Below are positions 1 to 6,387 of a DNA stretch of 11,083 bases, piece after piece; position 1 is the first letter of the stretch; each line of letters starts with the position of its first letter. Source of the DNA: Actinomycetes bacterium (GTDB lineage: Bacteria > Actinomycetota > Coriobacteriia > Anaerosomatales > Anaerosomataceae); NCBI GenBank assembly GCA_022839745.1, contig JALHJB010000032.1, positions 1 to 11,083 of the forward strand, written 5' to 3'. The position numbers and the translations under genes are program-made. The notes under the pieces were generated by a model. It searched no databases, was not told the DNA's origin, and saw only the letters and a program-made list of their open reading frames with translations.

Positions 1-42
1 GGGCTCGATCAGGAGGTGGTGCCCGCGCTCATGGCCGGCTGA
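1..42 (+). CDS. C-terminal end of an unidentified gene (partial)
   Basis: Frame 1 is open from the window edge to a TGA at 40-42 and gives 13 residues (GLDQEVVPALMAG). The composition fits the end of a real gene on the plus strand, but the piece is too short to assign to a family. The 130 bases that follow, up to the next gene, show no convincing terminator or promoter. Confidence 0.4.
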   Translation, partial: GLDQEVVPALMAG

Positions 43-172
43 GTGAGATACTCGAGGCCGGAGCAGAGGGCTTCATACACCACTTGACGGGACGTGGCCA
101 TTCCCTTAGGCGCGCCACTGAACGTCGAGAATCCGCGGATTCGGACTCTCCCTCACGTGGTATGAACTGCCC

Positions 173-373
173 ATGAACACCGCTGCGCCCGCCAGTACGC
201 CTGAGCCCTCGCCACCGGCCGTGCGTGGTTGCGCGAGCGCGCTCATCGGGGCCGTCCTTGTCCTTGTCGGCATCCCGATGCTCATCTGCCCGGGTCCGGG
301 CACTGCTACCGTCATGGTCGGCCTCGGCTTGATCGCCGCAGGGCTCGGCCTGTCTCGCCGGAGCAAGGCGTGA
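173..373 (+). CDS. Small PGPGW-type two-helix membrane protein
   Basis: This 66-residue protein has a Pro/Ala-rich N-terminus (residues 1-20). Two hydrophobic segments follow at about 24-40 and 46-60, joined by the turn CPGPGT, and the C-terminus is basic (SRRSKA). The hydrophobic-PGPG-hydrophobic pattern matches the PGPGW family of putative transmembrane proteins, whose function is not known. The Trp that usually closes the motif is replaced by Thr here. The start is the ATG at 173; its ribosome binding site is poor, so the start is less certain than the frame. The stop codon overlaps the ATG of the next gene by one base (TGATG), so the two are probably translated together. I infer an inner-membrane location. 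Confidence 0.7.
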   Translation: MNTAAPASTPEPSPPAVRGCASALIGAVLVLVGIPMLICPGPGTATVMVGLGLIAAGLGLSRRSKA

Positions 374-795
374 TGCAGACGCATGCCAGCATCACCATCG
401 GGCTGCCCCAGGAGGCGGTCTTCGATTTCATCGCCGATCCCGCAAACGACCGGTCGTGGCGCGGGTCTTTGGTCGCGTCGCAGGGGGACGTGACGGGCGT
501 TGGCGACCAGGTGGCACAGACCTACTCGTACGGTGGTCGCCCGTACACCGTGGTGCTCAAGGTGGCCGAGTACGAGCGGCCCCACCGGATCGCATACCGC
601 TTGTCCGAGTCCGTGCGAGTGCGCCTCGCCTTCCAACTCCAGCCGGACGCGTCAGGCACGCGGGTGACGGCGCACCTTTCGGGAATGATCGGCGGGCCGG
701 CTGCGCTTCTTGCCGGCAGGATCGTCCAACAGGCGACCGAGCAGACCAAGGCGGACCTCGAGCGCCTCAAGCGGGTCCTTGAGGCCCAGGGGTAG
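373..795 (+). CDS. SRPBCC / START-like (polyketide cyclase/dehydrase type) protein
   Basis: The protein has 140 residues from the ATG at 373, which overlaps the stop of the preceding small membrane protein by one base. The N-terminal pattern (THASITIGLPQEAVFDFIADPAN, residues 3 to 25, ending in the FDFIADPAN signature) is the usual first strand and helix of the SRPBCC fold, with a Trp following at the 'RSW' position. The middle alternates as expected for a curved beta-sheet, and the last 25 residues (GRIVQQATEQTKADLERLKR) form the long C-terminal helix that closes the ligand pocket. Length matches the family (about 140-150). The family binds hydrophobic ligands or acts as cyclases and dehydrases; nothing here fixes a substrate. 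The one-base overlap suggests a function linked to the membrane protein. A longer frame opens at 229 but runs inside the upstream gene, so I do not use it. The stop is TAG. Confidence 0.75.
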   Translation: MQTHASITIGLPQEAVFDFIADPANDRSWRGSLVASQGDVTGVGDQVAQTYSYGGRPYTVVLKVAEYERPHRIAYRLSESVRVRLAFQLQPDASGTRVTAHLSGMIGGPAALLAGRIVQQATEQTKADLERLKRVLEAQG

Positions 796-820
796 ACGCC
801 GGAGGCGTGCGGTTCAGCAG

Positions 821-840
821 AGCGGCGTCCGCTTCCGTTC
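821..840. terminator. Possible bidirectional terminator hairpin
   Basis: A short stem AGCGG (821-825), loop CGT, CCGCT (829-833) is followed by a T-containing tail (TTCCGTTCTT). It lies between two convergent genes, the SRPBCC gene ending at 795 and the PucR-type regulator ending at 864. The stem is only 5 bp and the tail is weak, so this is a tentative call. Confidence 0.25.
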
Positions 841-863
841 TTGACCGCAAGAGGCAGGCGCTG

Positions 864-2102
864 TCAGGGCTCTTTCCAAAGAGGGACCCACTCGCAGTAG
901 TGCAGAGCGAGCGCGATGTCCATGCGGCGGCTCTCAAACGGCTCCGGCAGGAGCTTGCGTGCCTGGTCGACCCGGTACTTCACTGTGTTGCGGTGGACGA
1001 ACAAGCGGCGGCTGGCCGCTATGGCGTTCTCGCCTTCGTCCAGGAAGACATGGAGCGTGTGCCGGAGCCGTTCTTTGCCCTCTCCAGCTCCAGCAAGGTC
1101 GCCCAGCATCTCCTCGACCCAAGCCTTGGATTCGACGGGCTGGTCTACCAGAAAGCTCACCGCAGCCACGTCCTTGTAGCGGACCACGCGCGTTATTTTC
1201 GGCCGGGCTGCCGCGAGGACTCCGCCTGCCGCCTGCGTCTGCCGGTAGGTGAGCCGGAAGCCGTCGATGCCCGTGGCAGGCTCACCGAATGCGATACGCG
1301 CAGAGGGGCTCGAACGCCTCGCGGTCTCCATCCATTCGTTCACGTGAACGCTCAACGGCGAGTTGAGCCAGCACACCAGGGTTCGCTCGTCGCGGGGGAC
1401 GAGCAAGGCGTCCTGGACGCCTCGGAGTCCTTGCAACTGGCGTTCGGCTTCGAGCAAGTCGCGTGGGTACGCGCTCGCCTCATCGAGCCATACGACGGCT
1501 GCGACGTGGGTCCCGGACATCGTGTAGCCAAGCATCTGCTCTGCGGCGGCTACATCGCTGACCACGCCGTCGAGCACCGCGTCCACACGCTGCGAGAGGC
1601 CGGCGCCCCGGCTCCGAAGCCAGACATTCTGTGCCTCGGCATGGGCTCGAGTGGCCGCCTGCACTGCTGCGTCTCCACCCGCAAACGCATATTCAAGCGC
1701 GCCGTTGATGGTCTGTGTGAGCTCGTCGCGGTCCTCCACCAAGGCTGCCAAGTACTCCATGAGCGCGCGCGCGATGGGGCGCTGCGCGACCTGGTATCCA
1801 AGCAAGATGCGGTCGACTGGCACGTCGCGCTCCGCCAAGAGTCGGGCGTGCTCAGTGGTAGCGAGCGGCACGAAGGCCGTGTCTGCCGGTACGTGATATG
1901 CGATTGCTGCACGCAGGTTCTCCAGGTGCGCGGTCAGCACCTGCGCCATGAAATCGCGAAGCCGAGGATCTGGGCCGACGAGTTCAGGCACCTCTCTCGT
2001 GATGGTCGCGAGCACCTCCTCAGCCAACTCGGGTGCTGATGCCGCGATGCGCTCACTCAGCTGCTCTCGGTACTCGTCGAGTGGTGAATGGGTGTCCGTC
2101 AC
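864..2102 (-). CDS. PucR/CdaR-family transcriptional regulator
   Basis: The protein has 412 residues. The C-terminus carries the PucR-type helix-turn-helix at about 355-382 (core FVHRNTVKYRVDQARKLL), followed by the family's closing segment (MDIALALHYCEW). The middle third (about 160-330) has the layout of the GGDEF-like CdaR domain found in this family. The N-terminal 150 residues are helical and resemble the RsbRD-type N-terminal domain common in actinobacterial members. Family members usually activate catabolic or secondary genes in response to a ligand or stress signal; the ligand here is unknown. The start is a GTG at 2102, chosen because GAGGAG lies 8 nt upstream (2111-2116 on this strand). 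It is divergent from the DUF1269-like gene at 2274, with a 171-bp shared upstream region, so it may control that gene, itself, or the operon beyond. The stop is TGA. Confidence 0.85.
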   Translation of the reverse strand: MTDTHSPLDEYREQLSERIAASAPELAEEVLATITREVPELVGPDPRLRDFMAQVLTAHLENLRAAIAYHVPADTAFVPLATTEHARLLAERDVPVDRILLGYQVAQRPIARALMEYLAALVEDRDELTQTINGALEYAFAGGDAAVQAATRAHAEAQNVWLRSRGAGLSQRVDAVLDGVVSDVAAAEQMLGYTMSGTHVAAVVWLDEASAYPRDLLEAERQLQGLRGVQDALLVPRDERTLVCWLNSPLSVHVNEWMETARRSSPSARIAFGEPATGIDGFRLTYRQTQAAGGVLAAARPKITRVVRYKDVAAVSFLVDQPVESKAWVEEMLGDLAGAGEGKERLRHTLHVFLDEGENAIAASRRLFVHRNTVKYRVDQARKLLPEPFESRRMDIALALHYCEWVPLWKEP

Positions 2103-2207
2103 CTGTGCCGCTCCTCATCGCCGGTCGCGCTCGTCCTAAAGCGATTATGCATCTTGCACAATGATTCCGCATGCGCTGTCCCTCATAACATGCTCACAGG
2201 CATCTGG

Positions 2208-2225
2208 ATTGGGCACATTGCCAAT
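2208..2225. promoter_or_regulatory. Inverted repeat in the divergent intergenic region
   Basis: ATTGG (2208-2212) and CCAAT (2221-2225) form a 5-bp inverted repeat around an 8-nt centre (GCACATTG), about 50 bp upstream of the DUF1269-like start. It lies in the 171-bp region shared with the divergent PucR-type regulator and could be its operator. The arms are short, and I see no convincing -35/-10 pair to anchor it. The same region is locally AT-richer (TTGCACAATGATT near 2154), as expected for promoters. Confidence 0.25.
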
Positions 2226-2273
2226 AGGGACATGGGTCAACCTCGATTGCAGAGAAGGAAGCGAACATGGGTC

Positions 2274-2900
2274 ATGGGAACCGGGCACAACATCGTGACT
2301 GTGATGTTCGCGGAGGAAGACAAGGCGATTGACGCCCTCGAAGCTCTCAGAAGGGCTGATCGGGCAGGCCGCATCGTCGTGAGAAGCGCTGCGGTCTTGG
2401 AACGTCGGCACGACGGAGAGCTGCAGGTGCCGGGACGCGCTGACGGCGTCTTAGGGACGGGCATCGCTGAGGGCAGCCTCCTCAGGGTGCTGGTTCGCGT
2501 GCTAGGGAGCCCGTTGGGCGTGCTGCTTGGCTGGGGGCCCGGTGCACCGGTAGGCAAGCCGAGTGCGGTGCGGGGTGCAGAGTGCGGCGACGAAGCACTC
2601 AGGCGCATCGGTGCCGCGCTCCCCATTGGCACGACCGGGCTTGTTGCCGAGGTGTTCGAGTACGCCGTCGAGGTCTTGGAAGGGGAGATGGCCGAGCTGG
2701 GCGGCACCGTCATCCGGTGTCCAGCCGCAGAAGTCCTTGACGAGCTGGAAGCGGCCGAAGCTGCCGCCGAGGCCGCTGAGGCGGAGGGCGACCGCGTCAT
2801 ACGAGAAGGTCCCGGGGTGACCGAGAAGCGCCAAGTCGAGGACCCGGAAGCAACGTGGGACGACCGTGTGCGGGGCCTCGAGCACAAGCTCGGCGTGTGA
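2274..2900 (+). CDS. DUF1269-like protein (general-stress/membrane-associated type)
   Basis: The protein has 208 residues. The N-terminal beta-alpha pattern (NIVTVMFAEEDKAIDALEAL, residues 6-25) and the following strand and charged stretch (DRAGRIVVRSAAVLERR) match the DUF1269 type. The family's Gly-rich middle segment follows at about 55-95 (GVLGTGIAEGSLLRVLVRVL then GVLLGWGPGAPVG). The C-terminal third is acidic and Ala/Glu-rich (ELEAAEAAAEAAEAEGDR) and is probably helical or coiled. The biochemical role of the family is unknown. The ATG at 2274 is in frame; the purine run GAAGGAAG (2254-2261) is about 12 nt upstream, a little far. A closer ATG at 2267 is in another frame, and an in-frame TTG at 2247 lacks a binding site. 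It stands alone between the divergent regulator and the radical SAM operon, 101 bp before the latter. Confidence 0.7.
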   Translation: MGTGHNIVTVMFAEEDKAIDALEALRRADRAGRIVVRSAAVLERRHDGELQVPGRADGVLGTGIAEGSLLRVLVRVLGSPLGVLLGWGPGAPVGKPSAVRGAECGDEALRRIGAALPIGTTGLVAEVFEYAVEVLEGEMAELGGTVIRCPAAEVLDELEAAEAAAEAAEAEGDRVIREGPGVTEKRQVEDPEATWDDRVRGLEHKLGV

Positions 2901-2988
2901 CGGCTGGCGGGCAGCGAGGCCGGGAGAGGGTAGCGCGAACGGACCGGGAACGGCCGTGAGGCAGACGACGCTGCTACAGACGTAGCTT

Positions 2989-2996
2989 GGAGGGAG
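2989..2996 (+). promoter_or_regulatory. Ribosome binding site that sets the radical SAM start
   Basis: GGAGGGAG lies 5 nt before the ATG at 3002. An in-frame TTG at 2987 overlaps this motif, so translation starts at 3002 and not at the TTG. Confidence 0.7.
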
Positions 2997-3001
2997 ATAC
3001 G

Positions 3002-4402
3002 ATGGGAACCGTTGACACACTGCGTCAGAAGACGGCTGCCTACGCCGTCAAGGAAGTCGTGCGACTCCTTGGGGACGAGCCGGAGAAGCACCTGAAGGGG
3101 CTTCTGGATCTGGCAGGGCTGATCGCGGTCACGGAGGACCACAAGCAAGTGATCTCTACCGTGCGCGGCTATCTCGATCAGACAGGCGAAGCCCAGATGC
3201 CGGCTCCGGTGCGCACGCTGATGCGTGCTCTCAAGCAGATGTCGCCCAACTGCCGCGAGAAGCTCCTTGTGGATGCGCTTGTGAACAGCACGCTGCAAGG
3301 GCGCGTGAAGCGCGACGCGGTCACCCGCGATCAAGGGTTCCGCCCGCCAACCATCATGCTGATGAGCCCCACGATGCGCTGTAACCTGGCTTGCTCGGGC
3401 TGCTACGCCTCGAACTACAAGAAGAGCGACGACTTGCCGTATAGCGTCATGGACCGCGTGCTCACCGAGGGCAAAGAGCTTGGCATCTACGAGGTCATCC
3501 TGCTCGGAGGCGAGCCGCTCGTCAGACATGACGTCCTGGATCTCATCGAGAAGCACGACGATGTCGCGTTCATGATGTTCACGAATGGGACGCTGCTCAC
3601 CCCGGCTGTCGCCTCGCGTCTGGAGCAGCTCGGCAATGTGGCCGTTTCCGTGAGCATCGACGGCTTGGCGGAGGCGCACGATCACCGTCGTGGCGAGGGC
3701 ATCTTCGACCGAGCGGTCGAGGGTCTGCGCAACCTGCGGGCCGCGGGTGTCCCGTACGGGTTCTCGACGATGGTCACCAGGAACAACGCCGAGGACGTCA
3801 TCGCCGAGGAGTTCATCGACTTCCTCCTCGATGAGGGCTGCCTGTGGGGCTGGCACTTCCTCTACATGCCGGTCGGTGAAGGCGCTGACCCGTCGCTCAT
3901 GTCCACACCCGAGCAGCGTGAGATGCTCCGCTAGCGTGGCGCTCAGTACATCCGCACACAGAAGGACCTTTTCGTCGTCGACTTCTGGAATGACGCCCCG
4001 TACGTGGGCGGCTGCATCGCTGGAGCCAGGTACTACTTCCACATCAACGCGAAGGGCGATGTCGAGCCGTGCATCTTCGCTCATTTCGCCACCCACAACA
4101 TCAAGCACTGTTCGCTCGCCGAAGCGCTCGACAGTGAGTTCTTCCGCGCCATCAAGGCGCAACAGCCCTACGACGAGAACCTCCTCAGGCCGTGCATGAT
4201 CATCGACAACACGCAGGTGCTCCGCGATGTGGTTGTCTCGTGCGGCGCACGTCCAACGCACGCCGAGGCCGAGCGCCTCATCACGGACTTCGGGTCGGCG
4301 CTCGATGCGTATGCTGCGGCGTACAAGCCAATCGCCGACGAGGCGTGGGCTTCCCTGGGCGCGGCGAAGGAGGAAAGGGAGGCAGTGGCGTGTGTCAGCT
4401 GA
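3002..4402 (+). pseudogene. Radical SAM protein with SPASM-like C-terminus, interrupted by an in-frame TAG
   Basis: The frame runs for 466 codons but has a single TAG at codon 311 (3932-3934). Residues 1-110 are a helical N-terminal extension. The radical SAM cluster motif CNLACSGC (CX3CX2C) has Cys at 127, 131 and 134 and is followed by the family's EVILLGGEP strand and a VSVSIDG strand. After the TAG the same frame continues without a gap: VDFWNDAPYVGGC, then FHINAKGDVEPC, with Cys at 338, 357, 370 and 398 spaced like the ligands of SPASM-type auxiliary iron-sulfur clusters. Both halves look normal, so the lesion is one base. A 310-residue product would keep the SAM cluster motif but lose the auxiliary-cluster region. 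SPASM-type enzymes modify peptides or small molecules; the substrate is unknown. The end overlaps the next gene by 11 nt, and the context suggests lipid or envelope modification. It may be inactive, read through, or reflect a sequencing error. Confidence 0.8.
3932..3934 (+). other. In-frame amber codon inside the radical SAM gene
   Basis: TAG sits between CTCCGC and CGTGGCGCT, giving 'REMLR-stop-RGAQYIR'. One base change from AAG, CAG or GAG would explain it. TAG also ends other genes here (795, 8135, 9514), so the window gives no support for a reassigned codon. Confidence 0.85.
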
Positions 4403-5504
4403 CAGTGCATCGAGCATCAGCGCGGCCTCGCTAATGACAGCGGACGGCGGGAGCACACGGCGCTCAGCGGGTTCGGTGTGGCGTGCGGCACGCATCGGTT
4501 TCGCCATCCTGGTCGCGCTAGCGGTCGTCTCTGTGGCCATACTCTCTGCCCGTGAGGGGGTGGGTCTCGCTCTGCGGACGACACGCTGGTGGGGGATCGC
4601 CGGCGCTCTTGCGCTCGGTGCGCTGAGCGTCCTCGCTGAAGGCGGGGTCCTCGCCATCCTGAGCGGGAAGGTGCGTCCCATGAACGTGCTGCGCATGGCG
4701 CGGGCCTACGTGGCCGGGAACTTCCTCGGACTGGTGACGCCGTGGGCCCTCGGTGGTGCGCCGTCGTGGTTCTGGGCGCTCAGTCGCGAGGGCGCTGGCC
4801 TGAGCGAGGCAGCGGCGCTCGTGACGGCGCGCTCGGTGGTGGCTGCCGGCTTCTTCACGGCAATGACGGTCGTGGCACTGGTAGCCCTTCCGACGATCTC
4901 CGGCGCCTCTGGGACCGTGGTGCTGTCGGTCGTCGTGCCGGTGGGCTTGATCGTGTTCGTAGCATACGGGCTCAACCATCCGACGCGTGCGGCCGAGGTC
5001 GTCTGCGCAGCGCTCAGGTGGCTCCGGCAGCGAGCGGGCATCGAGCGGCTCGATGCGGTGATCGAACGGGCACCTGAAGCGGTCATGGGCTTCTTCGGTG
5101 TCCTAGCCGGGCTCATCAGTCGTCGCCCACTTGCCCTTGCAGGCGCGATGTTGGCCATGGCGGCCGCGCGTTTCTGCCAGCTTGCGGCGTTGCCGCTCCT
5201 GCTTGCAGCCCAGGGGTATCGCATGACTGCGGGTCCCACGATGATCGGCCTCGTCTTGCTGTGGGTGGGCGCATCGATCTCGCCAGCACCAAGCGGGGAG
5301 GGCGTCGCGCAGGCGCTTGTGGCGAGCATCTTCGGGCCGCTTGCGGCTCCTCAGGCCGCAGCCGCTGCCGCCTTGGTCTGGCGGGCGAGCGTCTACTACC
5401 CGATCTTCCTTGTCAGCGGGTTGCTCTTCGCGCGACTCGTGCGCGGTCAGGCTCGTACGGAGACGGTCACGTTGCCAAAGGAGGGCACTGAGCGTTCCGA
5501 GTGA
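4392..5504 (+). CDS. UPF0104 / LPG-synthase-TM-type integral membrane protein
   Basis: The protein has 370 residues and about eight hydrophobic helices (roughly 34-52, 66-90, 104-120, 136-166, 176-193, 230-243, 247-275, 283-296 and 305-350; some of these may merge). The segment NFLGLVTPWALGGAPSW (110-126) matches the family signature of an 'I/V-T-P-x-x-x-G-G' turn, and PAPSGEG (298-304) matches the second conserved loop. Family members include the flippase domain of lysylphosphatidylglycerol synthase and AglD-like proteins, which act on lipid-linked or lipid substrates. The start is the GTG at 4392, with GGGAGG at 4377-4382; it overlaps the radical SAM stop and so should be translationally coupled to it. 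An ATG at 4434 is an alternative. If the upstream amber stops ribosomes early, coupling would be weakened. The substrate is unknown; the neighbouring glycosyltransferase suggests a glycolipid or polyprenyl-linked product. Confidence 0.75.
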   Translation: MSADSASSISAASLMTADGGSTRRSAGSVWRAARIGFAILVALAVVSVAILSAREGVGLALRTTRWWGIAGALALGALSVLAEGGVLAILSGKVRPMNVLRMARAYVAGNFLGLVTPWALGGAPSWFWALSREGAGLSEAAALVTARSVVAAGFFTAMTVVALVALPTISGASGTVVLSVVVPVGLIVFVAYGLNHPTRAAEVVCAALRWLRQRAGIERLDAVIERAPEAVMGFFGVLAGLISRRPLALAGAMLAMAAARFCQLAALPLLLAAQGYRMTAGPTMIGLVLLWVGASISPAPSGEGVAQALVASIFGPLAAPQAAAAAALVWRASVYYPIFLVSGLLFARLVRGQARTETVTLPKEGTERSE

Positions 5505-5567
5505 ACGGCTGCACCCGGTCTGACGGGTCAGGAAGGACGGCGCACCTGCGATCCAGGAGTGATGAAG

Positions 5568-6098
5568 ATGGCTGGGGACTTCTATTCGATAGCGCTGGTC
5601 TGCATCAGCGGCTACTTCCTCCTGGCCGCGGTGTCCAACGTCCTCTACCTGCGTGGTGCCACGAAGGCGCCACGGGCCGAGAGCGGGCCGTTCGTCTCGG
5701 TGATCGTGCCTGCGCGGAACGAGGAGGGCTGCATCGCGCGCTGCTTGGACTCTCTGCTTGCGCAGCGCTACAAGGGTTATGAGGTCATCGTCGTCGATGA
5801 CGAATCGTCGGACGCAACCGCGGACATCGTGAGTGGATTCGCGGCACGCGACTCGCGGGTGCACCTCGTGTCGGGGAAGCTGCTTCCCGAGGGATGGCTG
5901 GGCAAGCCTCATGCGCTCTCTCAGGGAGTGGCAGCCGCGCGCGGCGAGGTGCTGCTCCTCACCGATGCCGACACCGTGCACCAGCCGTCCAGCATCTCGT
6001 GGGCCGTCACCAACCTCCAGGAGCACGGTGCGGACTTCCTCTCCGGCTACCTGCATCAGACGTATGGGATGCGGCAACAGGGAATTCCAGGCCTGTGA
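5568..6098 (+). pseudogene. Family 2 glycosyltransferase, 3'-truncated at the repeat boundary
   Basis: The product has 176 residues. A hydrophobic helix (about 5-28) anchors the N-terminus. The GT2 nucleotide-sugar domain follows: VSVIVPARNEE (43-53), VIVVDDESSD (73-82), a GKPHA motif (112-116) and the DxD-type DAD (133-135). It is closest in style to CrtQ-like membrane glycosyltransferases, which are about 370-390 residues long, so roughly half is missing, including the acceptor region and the C-terminal helices. The frame enters the 190-bp repeat at residue 170, and the last seven codons (QQGIPGL) plus TGA come from the repeat. The start is the ATG at 5568, with AGGAG 8 nt upstream; the ATG at 5562 is too close to that site. 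It follows the membrane protein gene by 63 bp and was probably the third gene of the same operon. I expect the product to be non-functional. The missing 3' part is not in this window. Confidence 0.75.
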
Positions 6099-6264
6099 CC
6101 TGCGGTCTTATGGTGCCCCCAAGGGAATTCGAATCCTAGTTGTGCTTGTGCTAGTTGGTGCTACTTGGTGCTTGTTGGTACTCAAGAGCTGCGGCGAGTC
6201 CCAATAGGTACCAACGAGTACCAACAGTCACCATGTATTTGGGCACCAAATCGGGCACCAAATC
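6075..6264. repeat. 190-bp cassette-boundary repeat, copy 1
   Basis: In order the copy has CAACAGGGA (6075-6083), a conserved block TGACCTGCGG (6096-6105), the tRNA 3'-end-like segment (6111-6138), three TTGGTRCT iterons at 6155, 6165 and 6175, a 21-bp spacer, three inverted iterons (GTACCAAC type) at 6208, 6218 and 6228, and two tandem GGGCACCAAATC units (6241-6264). Its left half matches copy 2 almost base for base and its right half matches copy 3, so it is a mosaic. It begins inside the truncated glycosyltransferase gene. I infer a recombinase attachment site with core and arm-type sites. Confidence 0.85.
6111..6138 (-). other. tRNA 3'-end-like fragment in repeat copy 1
   Basis: On the minus strand this reads T-loop TTCGAAT, TCCCT, TGGGGGC, A, CCA. 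The 5' T-stem strand is TAGGA, which pairs imperfectly with TCCCT. No tRNA body lies beside it. Confidence 0.6.
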
Positions 6265-6305
6265 TGGGGCGTTCCCTCAGTACTGGTGGCCAGTGGATCC
6301 CGAGC

Positions 6306-6352
6306 CATACTAAACTCGCATTTGCATACTAAAGTCCATGCGTTTAGTATGC
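6306..6352. promoter_or_regulatory. Operator of the cassette 1 operon
   Basis: GCATACTAAA (6324-6333) and TTTAGTATGC (6343-6352) form a perfect 10-bp inverted repeat with a 9-nt spacer. A third copy, CATACTAAA, lies at 6306-6314. A related TTTAGCAT occurs at 6363. The site lies 36-80 bp before the regulator start, in AT-rich DNA. AbiEi-type regulators are known to repress their own operon through inverted repeats, so autoregulation by the adjacent regulator is the likely role. Confidence 0.65.
6322..6350 (+). promoter_or_regulatory. Possible promoter overlapping the cassette 1 operator
   Basis: TTGCAT (6322-6327) and TAGTAT (6345-6350), separated by 17 bp, could be the -35 and -10 elements. 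They overlap the inverted repeat, so a bound regulator would block RNA polymerase. Both hexamers deviate from consensus. Confidence 0.35.
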
Positions 6353-6387
6353 GTATATCGCTTTAGCATTAGAAAGAGGGGCCAGCC

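Noticed and set aside
807..2039. A 410-codon plus-strand frame opposite the PucR-type regulator
   Set aside because: The regulator frame has clear domains and a ribosome binding site; this is its antisense shadow.
3932..3934. Pyrrolysine or another recoding at the in-frame TAG
   Set aside because: TAG also ends the SRPBCC gene and two cassette genes, and no recoding element or pyl gene is visible. It stays possible but the window gives no positive support.
2237..4696. An 819-codon open frame on the minus strand opposite the DUF1269-like, radical SAM and membrane protein genes
   Set aside because: Its product is Arg/Ser/Ala-rich with no family motif and it lies exactly opposite well-supported genes. 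Long antisense frames are common in GC-rich DNA.
6111..6138. A functional tRNA gene
   Set aside because: Only the T-arm, acceptor 3' strand and CCA are present; there is no D-arm, anticodon arm or 5' acceptor strand next to any of the three copies.
6155..6235. CRISPR-like array in the iterons
   Set aside because: The units are only about 8 bp at a 10-bp step with no unique spacers, and they are in two orientations.
6075..6264. Integron attC site
   Set aside because: The repeat units do not fit the RYYYAAC/GTTRRRY core consensus, and a tRNA-like core is present instead.
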